Shown: positions 25,245 to 36,700 of the stretch, one piece after another
How the letters are laid out: every line of letters starts with the position of its first letter
How positions within the stretch are numbered: position 1 is the first letter of the stretch
DNA from: Symsagittifera roscoffensis
Lineage: Eukaryota > Xenacoelomorpha > Acoela > Convolutidae
Assembly: GCF_963678635.1 (NCBI RefSeq)
Contig: NC_087067.1
Coordinates: 2,854,001 to 2,918,000 of the forward strand
DNA: 64,000 bases
Direction: 5' to 3'
The notes under the pieces: model-generated
What the model was told of the DNA's origin: nothing
What the model saw: the letters and a program-made list of their open reading frames with translations, nothing else
The model's database searches: none
Position numbers and translations under genes: made by a program

Positions 25245-25495
25245 ACTAGCTTTAACCGCGTTTTCAGCCTCTGCGGCTGGAGCGAAAGCTATATAGGTTG
25301 ATTATTTTGTTGCAACCTAAAGGGATGCTTTAGATTTTTGCTTCGATTCAGCAAAATGTAAAGCAGCTCCGGAAAACGAGATCCAAGAAATTTGGACGGA
25401 GCCCATTTTTAGATGAAGAAATTTCTCAAATGATTTTGAAACTAGATCCTACTGATCTAAAAACGCTCAATGCTCATCAGGATAAGGTCAGATTG
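25245..25495 (+). other. Sliver between elements B and C, with open frame
   Basis: 251 bp not matching either LTR. From 25337 to 25495 one frame has no stop for 53 codons and ends exactly at the LTR of element C. A pyrimidine-rich acceptor-like GATTCAG lies at 25345-25351. Removing element C lets this frame run on at 48197 for 11 more codons to a TGA at 48230-48232. It could be a host exon or part of an older repeat; no family is recognised. Confidence 0.4.
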
Positions 25496-26381
25496 TGTGC
25501 CAGTCGGTCATGTCTGGAGGTTTGACCTTGAGAAACACGTAATTTTGGAGTGAAGTTTTAATTTTAAAAATTTCGAATGGAGCCTGTCATGCTCAGTTTT
25601 CTCGAACCAACTGAAAACGCAAAAGTGAAAAATCAGAACGTCCGAATTAACAATTGCGGGAAACTACTCAAGAAAAAGGCAGGAAATTGCTATTCGCAAT
25701 TTCTCGATACGAAATAATAAGAGAGTAGAGCTGTCTTATCCCGAAAACAGGAGAATAGAACACAGACTTGAGAAAGGACGATTATTCGAACGGAACAGAG
25801 TGAACATTCAATGGAAGAGAGGACAACTCAAGTGTCCCGATGGTTCATGCAGAAACTTTGATTCTTGAGACAGAACTTACTTCTGTGGTTAAAACTAATT
25901 AGCATCAAACTTATTTAGTTATAATATTTGATTCTCGAGCTGCTTGTCTTTTAATTACTCCTCATACTCAAGTGCATCGACATGTGAGTTCTCAATTTAA
26001 ATTTTTCGAGTGTATTTTATGATAGTTATGTTGAGATAAGGCGAGTTTTAGGTTGATCCATCTGAAATGGATCAAAGTTCCACTGTCCAATAAAAAGTAA
26101 CTAAGCGGATTGTTCCGACCCGGTTTTTAACGGCGTTCATGTATTTTGGGTATTTCGAGACCTAAGTATGGGGACGTTTTTATTTCTAGAGTGGGGGGTA
26201 TTTTGGTAGTGGCCTTTAAGCTGTAACGGGTTCCAGTCTCATGTCGCAAGCGAACCGAATTGGCTCCGACCGGTATTGAGGTAGAAAAACACAAGAGATA
26301 GTGTCCCTGACTCTTGAGCCAATGGTTATAGGGCCTATTTTTCTTAAGCATCATGTGTGACTGCAGTAGACGAATGTTACA
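25496..26381 (+). repeat. Element C 5' LTR
   Basis: 886 bp, TGTGCC...GTTACA. Contains an AATAAA at 26089-26094, the probable polyadenylation signal of the family, and several CTTGAG/CTCAAG motifs. Differs from the 3' LTR at about nine sites, all substitutions. If the target duplication is ATTG, the last A belongs to the target and the LTR is 885 bp. Confidence 0.95.
26089..26094 (+). promoter_or_regulatory. Polyadenylation signal in 5' LTR (AATAAA)
   Basis: AATAAA in the context TCCAATAAAAAGTAAC. The same block with AATAAA occurs in the LTR of B, but the 3' LTR of C reads AAAAAA at this place (about 47901). Confidence 0.5.
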
Positions 26382-26392
26382 TAGTGTTTTTA

Positions 26393-26407
26393 TGGCGCTC
26401 CTTGGTG
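26393..26407 (+). other. Candidate primer-binding site of element C
   Basis: TGGCGCTCCTTGGTG, starting 11 nt after the LTR. It agrees with the element A site at 13 of 15 positions and begins with TGG. An initiator tRNA with 3' end GAGCGCCA would be expected; I cannot name it. Confidence 0.5.
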
Positions 26408-26851
26408 TTTTTACGACATCATGACTACGAAGTCGAACCCACTTGACACAGCTTCGGGCTACATGCCCATTCTAGAGTACCGGTGGTACGGTTCAGCGGG
26501 AAGGTGTAAACCTTCCGGTTGTACCGTGATAGCTTTTTAGGAAAACTCAAGAAAACTTCCTGGTACGCTCTCCGAACGAGGCTTAGCTAACCGAGTGAAG
26601 GGGGGAAACTAGGGGGACAAAAACACGAGCAAAAAAGAATACAAAAAGGAACAAAAACCATAAAACGAAAACAGACAGTGACTTTGATACCAAATTAGTT
26701 GGATCAAACCTTTGTATCAATTAAATAGTATATACATACTGTTTTATAAGACCGATCGTTTCGATCAATCTAGCAATTTAAACCAGTGACTTCAGTAAGG
26801 TGCCCGAGTGGGGGGCGTTGTTAAGGGTTTTCAGATAGATTGCGACCCAAC

Positions 26852-26975
26852 CGGACCACTAGGAGACTTGACTGGAAAGGGTGACCAGTCGAGTGGGAAA
26901 GTGGTTCACAAGGATCGAAACGGACCACTAGGAGACTTGATTGGAAGAGGTGACCAGTCGAGTGGGAAAGTGGTT
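26852..26975 (+). repeat. Two 55-bp direct repeats in leader C
   Basis: Copies at 26852-26906 and 26921-26975, both starting CGGACCACTAGGAGACTTGA and ending GTGGGAAAGTGGTT, differing at a few positions. Both are open in one frame (repeating peptide GPLGDL...GDQSSGKVV), but nothing else supports coding. Confidence 0.9.
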
Positions 26976-27888
26976 CTGCTGTCAAGTGCAGAACAGAGAC
27001 AACCAGCACAGGACCACTACAAGAGGACGCACAGGGGTGTTCTCAAGTCGAGCAACGGGTATCGTTAGAATCCACATTACATTATAGGAAATAAGTGTAA
27101 AATTGGATAAGCGGAGTCCCATTGTTTTGAGGCAGTTTTTACTCAAGCAGGCCTGGAAACAGGTCTACGGTTTTCTCTCGAGAGGTTTAGCACCCGGCGC
27201 TTAAGGGATTTTTCGGCTTAAGAGGGGGGCTAAAGAGGGGGGAGGTTAGTAGGGGGGCTGGTTAGGTTAGAGGTTGGCGGTTGTAAATTGTAAAAAGGGG
27301 GGAAATTAGAGTAACTAATTAATCGACATCGTTGATTTAGTTACATTAGCCATCAACACGCGTTGGTAATAATAGGTGGATATCCAAAATTTAACTCGAG
27401 TTAAGATTGGTACGTTGGTTGGATTGGTAGGGGGGAACCGGTATAGACAGTTTTTGTGATACCCCATAAGATCGCTAGTGGGGGGAAGAAAACGCGTGGC
27501 AGTTAGATACCAGACATTTTTTATTTTTTCGACAGAAGGTCGACATTTGTCTCCTTTGAATTTTAGGTGGGTTGATTTCTCTGTTTTATTATGATTTTTT
27601 TTTCTTGTTTAAAAATATTTTTTTATATTGTTGCATTTTGGTGAGGATTTGCGATTGGTTTTTATACGAACAGGTGATCACAAGATACCTGCGCACAGGT
27701 TTTGGTTTCAAGTTGCTTGGAACATAGAAAAAGAGGTAATTAAAAAAGGGGGGTTAGCATTTGGCCATTAAGAGAGGGTTTTTGGGAAAATTTTCACTAG
27801 AGCTTGAGTGGTGGTACAAGGTACAGTGAATCAAGAAGTCCCTACAACGAAGAAGAAAGAGATCAGATATCCAGACACTCAGTGACGA

Positions 27889-28548
27889 GTCTTGGGACAG
27901 TACCGAAGAAGTCTTGGGACATTGCAGTCTGGGGACAGTCTTGGGGCAACACAGTCTTGGGACAGTGCAGCCTTGGGGCAGTCTTGGACCAGAGCAGTCT
28001 TGGTACGAAACAGTCTTGGGACATTAGTCTTGGGACATTAGTCTTGGGACGTTGGTCTTGGGCCATTGGTCTTGGGACATTAGTCTTGGGACATTGGTCT
28101 TGGGACATTGGTCTTGGGACGTTGGTCTTGGGACGTTAGTCTTGGGACATTAGTCTTGGGCCATTGGTCTTGGGACGTTAGTCTTGGGACGTTGGTCTTG
28201 GGCCATTGGTCTTGGGACGTTAGTTTTGGGACATTAGTCTTGGGCCATTGGTCTTGGGACGTTAGTCTTGGGACGTTGGTCTTGGGCCATTGGTCTTGGA
28301 ACATTAGTCTTGGGAAGTTAGTCCTGGGACATCGGTCTCGGGACGTTAGTCTTGGGACGTTGGTCTTGGGACGTTGGTCTAGGGACGTTAGTCTTGGGAC
28401 ATTGGTCTCGGGACGTTAGTCTTGGGACGTTGGTCTTGGGACGTTGGTCTAGGGACGTTGGTCTTGGGACATTGGTCTGAGGTTACCAATAAGAAGTACT
28501 GGGACAACACTGAATAGTCTTGGGACGGTAGAGAGAAAGTCTTGGAAC
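27889..28548. repeat. 14-bp minisatellite GTCTTGGGACRTTR
   Basis: More than thirty near-tandem units of about 14 bp, most regular at 28015-28475, with looser copies on both sides. Because 14 is not a multiple of three, the array reads as long open frames on both strands; these are a by-product of the repeat, not genes. Elements A and B have no such array, A having a different motif in its leader. Confidence 0.95.
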
Positions 28549-28759
28549 AGTATTAGGAAGGGGGTACTACAAGAGTACTAAGTTAGGTTGAAGAAACCAA
28601 TTATAACAACACATTCCCTATCCTAACCTAACACATAAAAGTTTTCAAAAGTTTAAGAAAAATTGTTTTTAGCGAATTGTCAATTTCTTTTTACTTAAAG
28701 TTTTAACCTTAGAGTAGAAATTTTGTAGATAATACTGTAAATAATAACAATTGTAAATA

Positions 28760-30712
28760 ATGAGGCGGAGCAGGGTACCGGTAGCTGAAAAAAGATCTAC
28801 CGAAGCAAAGACAAAGTATAATTCGTCGCTACGCAAAACAACATCAATGGGTCCGAAGATAACAAAGAAGAGCTTTTCAGTTAATATGGTCAGCACAAGG
28901 AGTACAACGGAGAACAGAGCAAAAGAGGGTACGGAAGGGGAACGAGTAGAACCCACCATCGAGATTGATCTAGAGACACCTGATCAAAGTGTGGATGAAG
29001 CAAGGAAAATGGCGACGGAGTCAACTCCAATGCCCAATGCAGAAGAACCAAACCCGAAACCCATAGAGTTCTCCCCAATAGACAATGTGGAAGATGCAAT
29101 AGGCAACACCGAAGAAACGGTGAAAGAAGACTCTCAAGTAAAAAAGACATCTTTTACAGAAAAGTTGGCGATGATGGTCGGATTAAAAACGAAAGAAAAC
29201 ATGACCGAAGAGCCAAAAGCTGAAAGAGCGCGAACATTTGGAACAGTGAGCACGAAGACGACAGAAGCCAATCCAAGAGAGGAACAAACTAAAGCAGAGG
29301 CTACGGCCAAAGACAGACCGACGGCTGACCATGCAGAGGCTACGATTGAGCTGGGTGACTTGATGGCGAAACTGAATCAGATTGACATAAAACTAAAGCA
29401 CAGCGAAGAGGACAGAGAAGTGATAAGAAAAGAATTAAGATACAACAAACACGAGTATCTGGATAGTTACTTTAACCTGGCCAAGGCAACAGATGAGAGA
29501 CTCAAGGAGATGTCAGATAAGGTAGACGCCACCAATGAAGAACGAGATAAGAACATCAAAAAAGATATGCAACAGTTGAAAAACCGATATGATGATGTCA
29601 ACAGCCAATTAGGTGGCCTGGAAAAGAGAATGGACACAATGGGCAAGAATCAGGCCGAAAGTTCGTGTGCAATACAGGCGAAATTGGATGCAATCTTGAG
29701 AAATTCTACCTCACAAGAAAGACCGGCAGCGGATCGCACGCAAGGCACCAGAGTTGACTTTGTGGAACCACAAAGGAACAAACGGCAATCGACACCGTTG
29801 CCCTTAACCCGGGACACGGTGAGCATAGCACCAACAGCTACTAAAACGATCATGAAGAATGGAACGTCAAGTACAACGACTGGTCCGGGGGACTCAACAG
29901 CTAACAGCAACGCAGGTCCGGATGCTATGACATGGGCAAGCACTTGGGAGATGATGAATAGAACTCTAGAGGCCTTCGCCACGAGGAACACTGACTCGAA
30001 TGAGAGAAGAGAGGGAAAATCCAGAAAAACATTCAAAAAGCCAAAAGAATTCAAAGATGACTCTGATGGATGCATTGATACTTGGGTGGAAGTGATGAGA
30101 TTACACCTAGAACAGGACAACTTGAACGATGAAAGACAAACATGCACAGCCATACTCAGCAATTTAGAAGGCACGGCATTAAAATGCGTGGTTGCGAAGA
30201 AAGAAGAAGAATGCGATACCGCGGATAAAATCTTTGAAATACTGTTGAATAGATTCGGCTCAGGCATGAAGGGTCATCAAGCGATGATGCGATTTGAGAA
30301 GAGAAGGCAGAGGGACGACGAGTCAATAGATCGGTTCCTAGATGATCTCGAGAGCTTGAGAAGAAGAAGTGACCCAGAAGAATCTACCAATAGAAGAAAC
30401 TTCAGCATAGCCTCAAAGTTCATTGATGGGGTAAAGAGTGATGACTTGAGAACCATGTTAGCTACGTATTACACATTGTCGAAAGATAGTGCGCCAACTC
30501 CAGAAGAGATGAGGCAGAAGTCAAGAGAATACATGCTGATGAAACCCAAGAAGTACTCGTACTCAGACAACAGGAACACCCAAGGGGGAGTCAGCCACAA
30601 AGGTCGTCATGGTACAAGCCCAGAGATGACATGGACAAACGCAGGTCGTGTGCTAACTGCGGGTCAGTTGATCATCATGTGGCGGATTGCACGACATACA
30701 AACAGGGCATGA
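28760..30712 (+). CDS. Element C Gag (matrix/capsid part)
   Basis: 650 residues. The N-terminus is basic and then acidic; MVSTRST near residue 35 parallels MVETRSQ in Gag A. About 195-320 form a charged coiled coil. About 415-590 are the capsid-like retrotransposon Gag region (KKPKEFKDDSDGCIDTW, LLNRFGSGMKGHQAMM, FLDDLESLRRRSDP), as in element A. The frame then runs into unrelated residues and stops at 30712, because the CCHC knuckles lie in the -1 frame (30631 onward). In element A both parts are in one frame. The shift point lies between the G5 run at about 30583 and 30630, so it is either a one-base loss, a sequence error, or recoding. The first ATG is assumed. Confidence 0.85.
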   Translation: MRRSRVPVAEKRSTEAKTKYNSSLRKTTSMGPKITKKSFSVNMVSTRSTTENRAKEGTEGERVEPTIEIDLETPDQSVDEARKMATESTPMPNAEEPNPKPIEFSPIDNVEDAIGNTEETVKEDSQVKKTSFTEKLAMMVGLKTKENMTEEPKAERARTFGTVSTKTTEANPREEQTKAEATAKDRPTADHAEATIELGDLMAKLNQIDIKLKHSEEDREVIRKELRYNKHEYLDSYFNLAKATDERLKEMSDKVDATNEERDKNIKKDMQQLKNRYDDVNSQLGGLEKRMDTMGKNQAESSCAIQAKLDAILRNSTSQERPAADRTQGTRVDFVEPQRNKRQSTPLPLTRDTVSIAPTATKTIMKNGTSSTTTGPGDSTANSNAGPDAMTWASTWEMMNRTLEAFATRNTDSNERREGKSRKTFKKPKEFKDDSDGCIDTWVEVMRLHLEQDNLNDERQTCTAILSNLEGTALKCVVAKKEEECDTADKIFEILLNRFGSGMKGHQAMMRFEKRRQRDDESIDRFLDDLESLRRRSDPEESTNRRNFSIASKFIDGVKSDDLRTMLATYYTLSKDSAPTPEEMRQKSREYMLMKPKKYSYSDNRNTQGGVSHKGRHGTSPEMTWTNAGRVLTAGQLIIMWRIARHTNRA

Positions 30713-33700
30713 AGAGTTTGGGATATGCACCCGATGAGGAAGATATGAACCAGATGGAAGAACACGAGTTCTATAGTGGCTTGATCATCAAAATAGGTGC
30801 AAGATGCTTCTTCTGTAACCAAGAGGGGCACTTCAGGATGGACTGTCCGTTGTTCTGGGAAGCGGTCAAGAATCAGAGTCATCCAAAACACAAGTTGGGA
30901 TTGGCAGCAGTGCAGAACCAGAGAAACAGACAAGGTGAATTTGAGACGAAAAAACTTGAAGGACCAAATGTAGAGCTACCTACGAAATCAATGAAAACTG
31001 TAACACAATGTGGTAATGCAGCAAAGGCCACGGCAAAGAAAGCCCCAGAAATAGATTACGAAAAGGCGGCAGCGGAGGCCATCAACAAAGTGAAGCAGGA
31101 TCTGGCAGCGAAAGAAATAGAACAACGACTAAAGCAGGAGATCGAAAAGCTGAATTTCCACGAAGCATTAGCTGGATCGAAACCAGCACCAGAGGCTGTA
31201 TCGGGCTCGACAAAGACTGGAAATTGTAACACTGTAAAGATGGTGACAGGAAAACCATTCGGCATATCAAAAATCGGGGCTAGAATAATGTCGATAATCA
31301 CAGTGGGCGGCCACGAGGTAACCAGAAACTTGAGCGAACCGAGCGACCAGACAATAATGCACATTGATGTGTATGCAGATTACTTGAGTTTAATAAGTCC
31401 ACAATCGACTTCTAGAGCATTGAGAGCACTACTCACGCGAGGGGGTAGCAAGTCGGTACGCGTTGATAACAGATACACAGAAGCTTATGGTCCACATGAG
31501 GTGACGTTAAATATAGATGGAATCAACATCTATACCAAAACAATGATAACATGTGATGAAGACCTAATTGGGCAAATCTACGTAGGGAAGGAAGAGTTAA
31601 AGGTGAGATCGATTGGACACTGCGCCATGCTTGAAGAAGATGCGATGCACATCGGGACAGAGGCAGATGTGACAGGGCACGTGCTAGACATAAGTGGCAA
31701 GAAGACTCAGTTACGTGGGTTACTTGATACGGGAGCGGTCTTGAGTGTCATACCAATCGAAACTTGGGAACGAATGGGCTTCAACAAAGATGACTTGATA
31801 GATTCGAGAATACGGTTATCGGCTGCGAACAAAGGGGCCCTACGCGTGTTGGGCAGAACGCCGATAATAGCGCTCAATCTGGGGGAACGTAATCTGTGGA
31901 TGAATTTTCTTGTAGTAGAAAACCTAGATGAGTCTGACCAATTTATTTTAGGCAGAGACTTCATCAGGAACTTTGATGTAGCGATTGATCTAAACAACGC
32001 AATGTTCAGGATACGGAACCCGGATAGGAGGTACGCAATCAAACCGGTAAATTTAATAATGGCAAATGAAAGCAAAGCACCGGTGTTCTTGAGTAGGAGG
32101 GTGAGGCTAAAGGCAAATGAAGCGGCAATCGTAGGCTTGCGGATGAAAAATTACAATGAATTAAGTGACAATAAGCAAGTGTGTATAGTTCCGAATCCTA
32201 ATAGTCAAAGTGCTGCTGTTTTAGGAAGATCCTTCTCGATAACGAAGAGCGGCCTCTGCGTCAGTGTCTTGTTGAATACCCTTGATATACCGATCACGAT
32301 ACAGAGAGGGAGGAAACTGGGATATGCTTTACCGGTTAAAACCCGATATGAGATGACTGAAAACTCAAAACAAAATGAAGTCGTTGATTGTCCCGATCAT
32401 AGGGACAAAATTTGTATCTTGAGACGATTACAAGAAATAAAATATTCATCAGGTCTTGTTAGATCACTTAAGTCAGAGACGGACGATGGACTGTCGAGCT
32501 GTTCGAACTTTCCAGAGCGGCCCACACTAGATGAAATGCAAATTGATAAACCGGTTCTCCCGGAGATTGAACACTTGAGGGGCAAACTGACAGACGAACA
32601 GCTCGAAGCCATCAAGGACGTACTAGAGCGGAACGAAGAAGTTTTTTCGAAGCACAAAGCGGATATCGGGTGTTGTAATTTCGTTGAGCATGAAATAGAA
32701 CTTGAGGAGAACGCGGTACCGCACAGGGAGGGGGCGAGGCGCATGACCCCGCACAAATCGGAGGCGTGTAGAAAAGAGATCGAAACGTTACTAGAGTTTG
32801 ACATGATAGAACCATCCAAGTCACCGTGGGCGTGTGGAGTAGTGATGGCCAAAAAGAAAGGCGACCAGTTGAGGTTTTGTTGTGACTTTCGATACCTGAA
32901 CTCCGTCACGGTGAAGGATGCCTATCCCATACCTAGGATTGATGAGAGCCTCTCGAAGTTAGGTGATGCAGAATTTTTTACGACTCTTGATTTAGGCTCG
33001 GCCTTTTGGCAGGTACCACTACGGAAGCAGGACAGGGACAAGACAGGGTTCGCCTGCGAGTTGGGTCTGTTTCAGTGGAAAAGGATGCCGTTTGGACTTT
33101 GCAATGCCACAGCCACGTTTCCGCGATTGATGGCACACGCGCTGATAGGCGTGACAAAGAAGTATGGCAATCTGGTAATGTGCTACGTGGATGACGTGGT
33201 AATAGCAACGCCAACACTAGAAGACCACATTGAGAGACTGGACGAGGTGTTCGCGTGCATGAAAAGATCGGGGCTAAAGTGTAAACCATCAAAGTGCGAG
33301 ATACTCAAGGACTCAATAAAATACTTGGGCAGGATGGTAGACAAGCACGGCATCAGACCTGATCCAGACGCCGTAGAAGCAGTCCTAACCTGGAAGTCAC
33401 CGAAGACGGAACACCAGTTGATGAGCTTCCTGGGCTTCGCTAACTACTACAGAGAGTTCATCAAAGGCTACGCGGACAAGGTGTACCCGATGCAACAATT
33501 GATGAGGCACAAGGGCAAGAAGTTCACATGGAACAACGCAGCAGAAGAGTCATTCAAGAGGATAAAGAAAGAGCTATGCGAGGCACCAGTACTAGGGATG
33601 CCGACTGAGAAGGGGATGTACGTGCTGGACACGGATGCATCGGTAGTTGCGATTTCAGGAATTCTCCATCAGGAACAAGAATGGAATGGGAAGACAGTCT

Positions 33701-36700
33701 TGAGACCAATAGCGTACGGGAGCAAAGTCCTAAGTGACACAGAAATGAAGTACGGAGCACCGAAAGCAGAGATGTTCGCAGTGGTCACCTTTGTCGAGAA
33801 ATACAGGGCATACCTAGGCAGTGAGCCCTTCAAGCTGCGAGTCGACAATCGAGCACTAAGCTGGCTGAAAACGTACTCAATGGACCAAAGTTACATTGGG
33901 AGGTGGATAGTTCGCCTAGACGGATACAACATGATAATTGAGCATAGAACACGAGATAAACATCAAAATGCTGACAGCTTGAGTAAGAAGACGGAGTTCT
34001 ACGAGAGACAAGAACAAAGAGAGGCGGACAGACCTGATATCAAAGATGGCTTCTCCTTCATGGACAAGGAAACGTACGACAGTCTTCCACTCACGAGATG
34101 GCTGGACAAATCAGGCAAACCGATTGAAGATCATCCGGAATTACCTAAAGAACATCCAGAAAAGACCATCTTGAAGAAAAGCAGAAGGATTCCGGTAGAG
34201 ATAATGCTCAAGTCCAAGATCGTGAGGGAAACGCTCAAGGCAAAAGGTTATGATCTCGATCAGGTAGAAGCGGGAACTGCCCGAATAGATGAAGATTTAA
34301 TGAGGCTGCTTGAGAAACTATCAGATGACAAACCCGTGATCCAAGAGAAGGGTCAAAAGGAACCGGAAGTCACCATACTTCGGAAACAAGAAACAGTGAA
34401 CAATACTGACCTCTCAACAGGGAGCGTCGCTGATAGCAAGGACGTCGTGCGGTCACTAGTTGACAAAATCCCCGAGGACGTTCTGGAACAGACCAAGGTT
34501 AAGAAAAAGAAAGTGGCGTTCAAAGAAGAGGCTGAACACCTGGGACTAGATCAAGAGTCCGGGGAGTGGTCCAGGTTCATGGAAGAAGAAGAAACCGGAG
34601 AAGGGAAATTGTCCGGGGAGCATGAAGAATGGGATAAAGACTCGGATGAGAGCAGTGAAGACCAGGATAGTCTGTGCATGATATTGGCGGAAGAGAAGAT
34701 AAGACAACACGACAGGGAGTTACAGACGGATCCATCTTCAGGAACGTACAATCTGGACATACAAGAGGTACGAGGTGGTGAAGAACTTGAGAAAATTGCG
34801 GTTTCAAGAAAGCCATTCAGGGAACTGTCGTGCAACTCGAACGTCAGAACGAATCTGGTACCAGAAGACGACATGAAAATCTTGAAAAGGATGATATGCG
34901 TGAAACTGAGTGATGACATCCACAACCCTGGTGAGATGAATGGACAGATCATGGCGCTAAAGGAGCATGTCAAGGCGAGATATAGGCTGTCAGACCTAAT
35001 AAGAGCCCAGAAGAATGACAAAATGACAAGTAATCTCTCCAAATGGATCCAGTCGGGGGTCAGGGAGAAGGGGGAACTTGAGGAAGACAGCTACAAGATC
35101 TTGAGCCAGTTCTACAAAGAAAAGAAAGACTTACTTTATCACACAGCTGATGGGGTGGTAGCGTGCAAGAGGAGAGATGAGGAAAAGGTATTACACAAAC
35201 ACAACCTCATCATACTACCACAATTGTACCAAACGGAGGTGCTTTTCAGATCACACGACCAGATGGGCCACCAGGGGATAGATAAAGTACAACAAAGGAT
35301 ACTTCATAGGTTTGATTGGCCGGGAATGAGAAAAGCTTGCGAGAGATGGGTGAATGCCTGCCTAGCATGCCTTCAAGTAAAAGACCCAAGAAAGATGAAG
35401 TTTCCCCTCAAGTCTGTCGAGAGTTCGGAATTCAATGAAGTGGTGCAGATAGACCATCAGAAAATCTGCATGACGGAGTCGGGTTATAACCAAATACTAG
35501 TTATAATAGATCACTTCACAAAGTTGGCGGAAGCGGTCCCGTGCCAAAAAGCCTCGGCCGAGGAGACATGTGATCATTTGATAACGCATTGGATATCGCG
35601 GTATGGTTGTCCAATGACTTTCCAGTCGGACAACGGCAAAGCTTTTGTGGGGGACTTGACGAAAGAATTGATGAGGAGATCGCTCATTGCTCAAGCACAC
35701 TCGACGACCTATCATCCACAGACCAATGGGTTGGTAGAGAGACAGAACAGGACACTGGTCAACATGTTAAGGGTGTACTGCTCAAGATACATGACGGACT
35801 GGGACAAATACCTGCCACAGGTAGTAGGAGCCTACAACAGTACACAGCACTCAACGACGGGCATCAGTCCTTTCATGATGTTGACGGGCAGGGAGAGGGC
35901 GATGCCTCTAACATTCTTCTACCCAGAATACGAGGGGAAGAGGACGTCGCCTCAGGCATACGTGAAGGTAGCGATCAAAAGACAACAAGAGCTAAACGAG
36001 CTATGCAGGAGGAACACGGCGCAAGCGCAAATGAGACAACGCAAGAAATATGACGAAAAAATATTACAAGCAAAACCATATGAAGTGGGCCAGTACGTGT
36101 GGGTCTTCCAAAATGTCATACCGCCCAAGGGAACAAAGAAACTACTCAAGAAGTGGAGGGGACCATTCATGATAACGGAAGTACATCAGCAAGGACGGTT
36201 CTACCGCTTGAGTACTGGGCGAGCAGCACATTACGAAAATCTGAAGCCTCACGTCCCGTCCCCGGAAGACTGGTGCCTACCGAAAGACATGGAGGGTCTC
36301 GAGTACCTGGTGGTAGAACCAGCGTGTGAAGTGAATGAGAAGGGCACCAGGGAGAAAAATGATGGCAATGAAAACTTGAGCTTGGACGACAATGAAAAGA
36401 TAGAGGTGGAGTCTGAAGCAGGATCGTTTGCAGAAGAAGACTGGAACGACCCGGAGCAAGATGAGGTGCCGAAGTGGATGGAGCCAGATCGACAAATATC
36501 ACCGGGAACCAGAACTGGCAATCGTAAACGGACGGGTATGAGATACAACAGATACGGGGATGACTTCTTGATTGACAAGATACAGCCAGACAAATTGGGC
36601 GAGGAATTACTGAGTGCAGGCGACTGGAAGCCGAAGAGAAATGGCAGGTCATTGATGATGGAGGACACTATCCGCAGGAAGATTACTCGACACCAGAAAT

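Larger units (their letters stand above)
26408..28759 (+). other. Element C untranslated leader
   Basis: About 2.35 kb without a convincing gene. It carries two 55-bp direct repeats and a long minisatellite (separate entries), plus G-rich stretches near 27225-27310. Its LTR-proximal 150 bp aligns with leader A; the rest does not, showing rapid turnover of this segment. Confidence 0.7.

Noticed and set aside
26808-27068. 86-codon frame over two direct repeats in leader C
   Set aside because: Coding look arises from one duplicated 55-bp unit; nothing similar in leader A.
27804-28419. Open frames on both strands through the 14-bp repeat (repeating LGTLVLGHWSWD-type and QDQWPKTNVP-type peptides)
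   Set aside because: A 14-bp unit lacking stops is open in all frames; there is no conservation and no start or stop logic.
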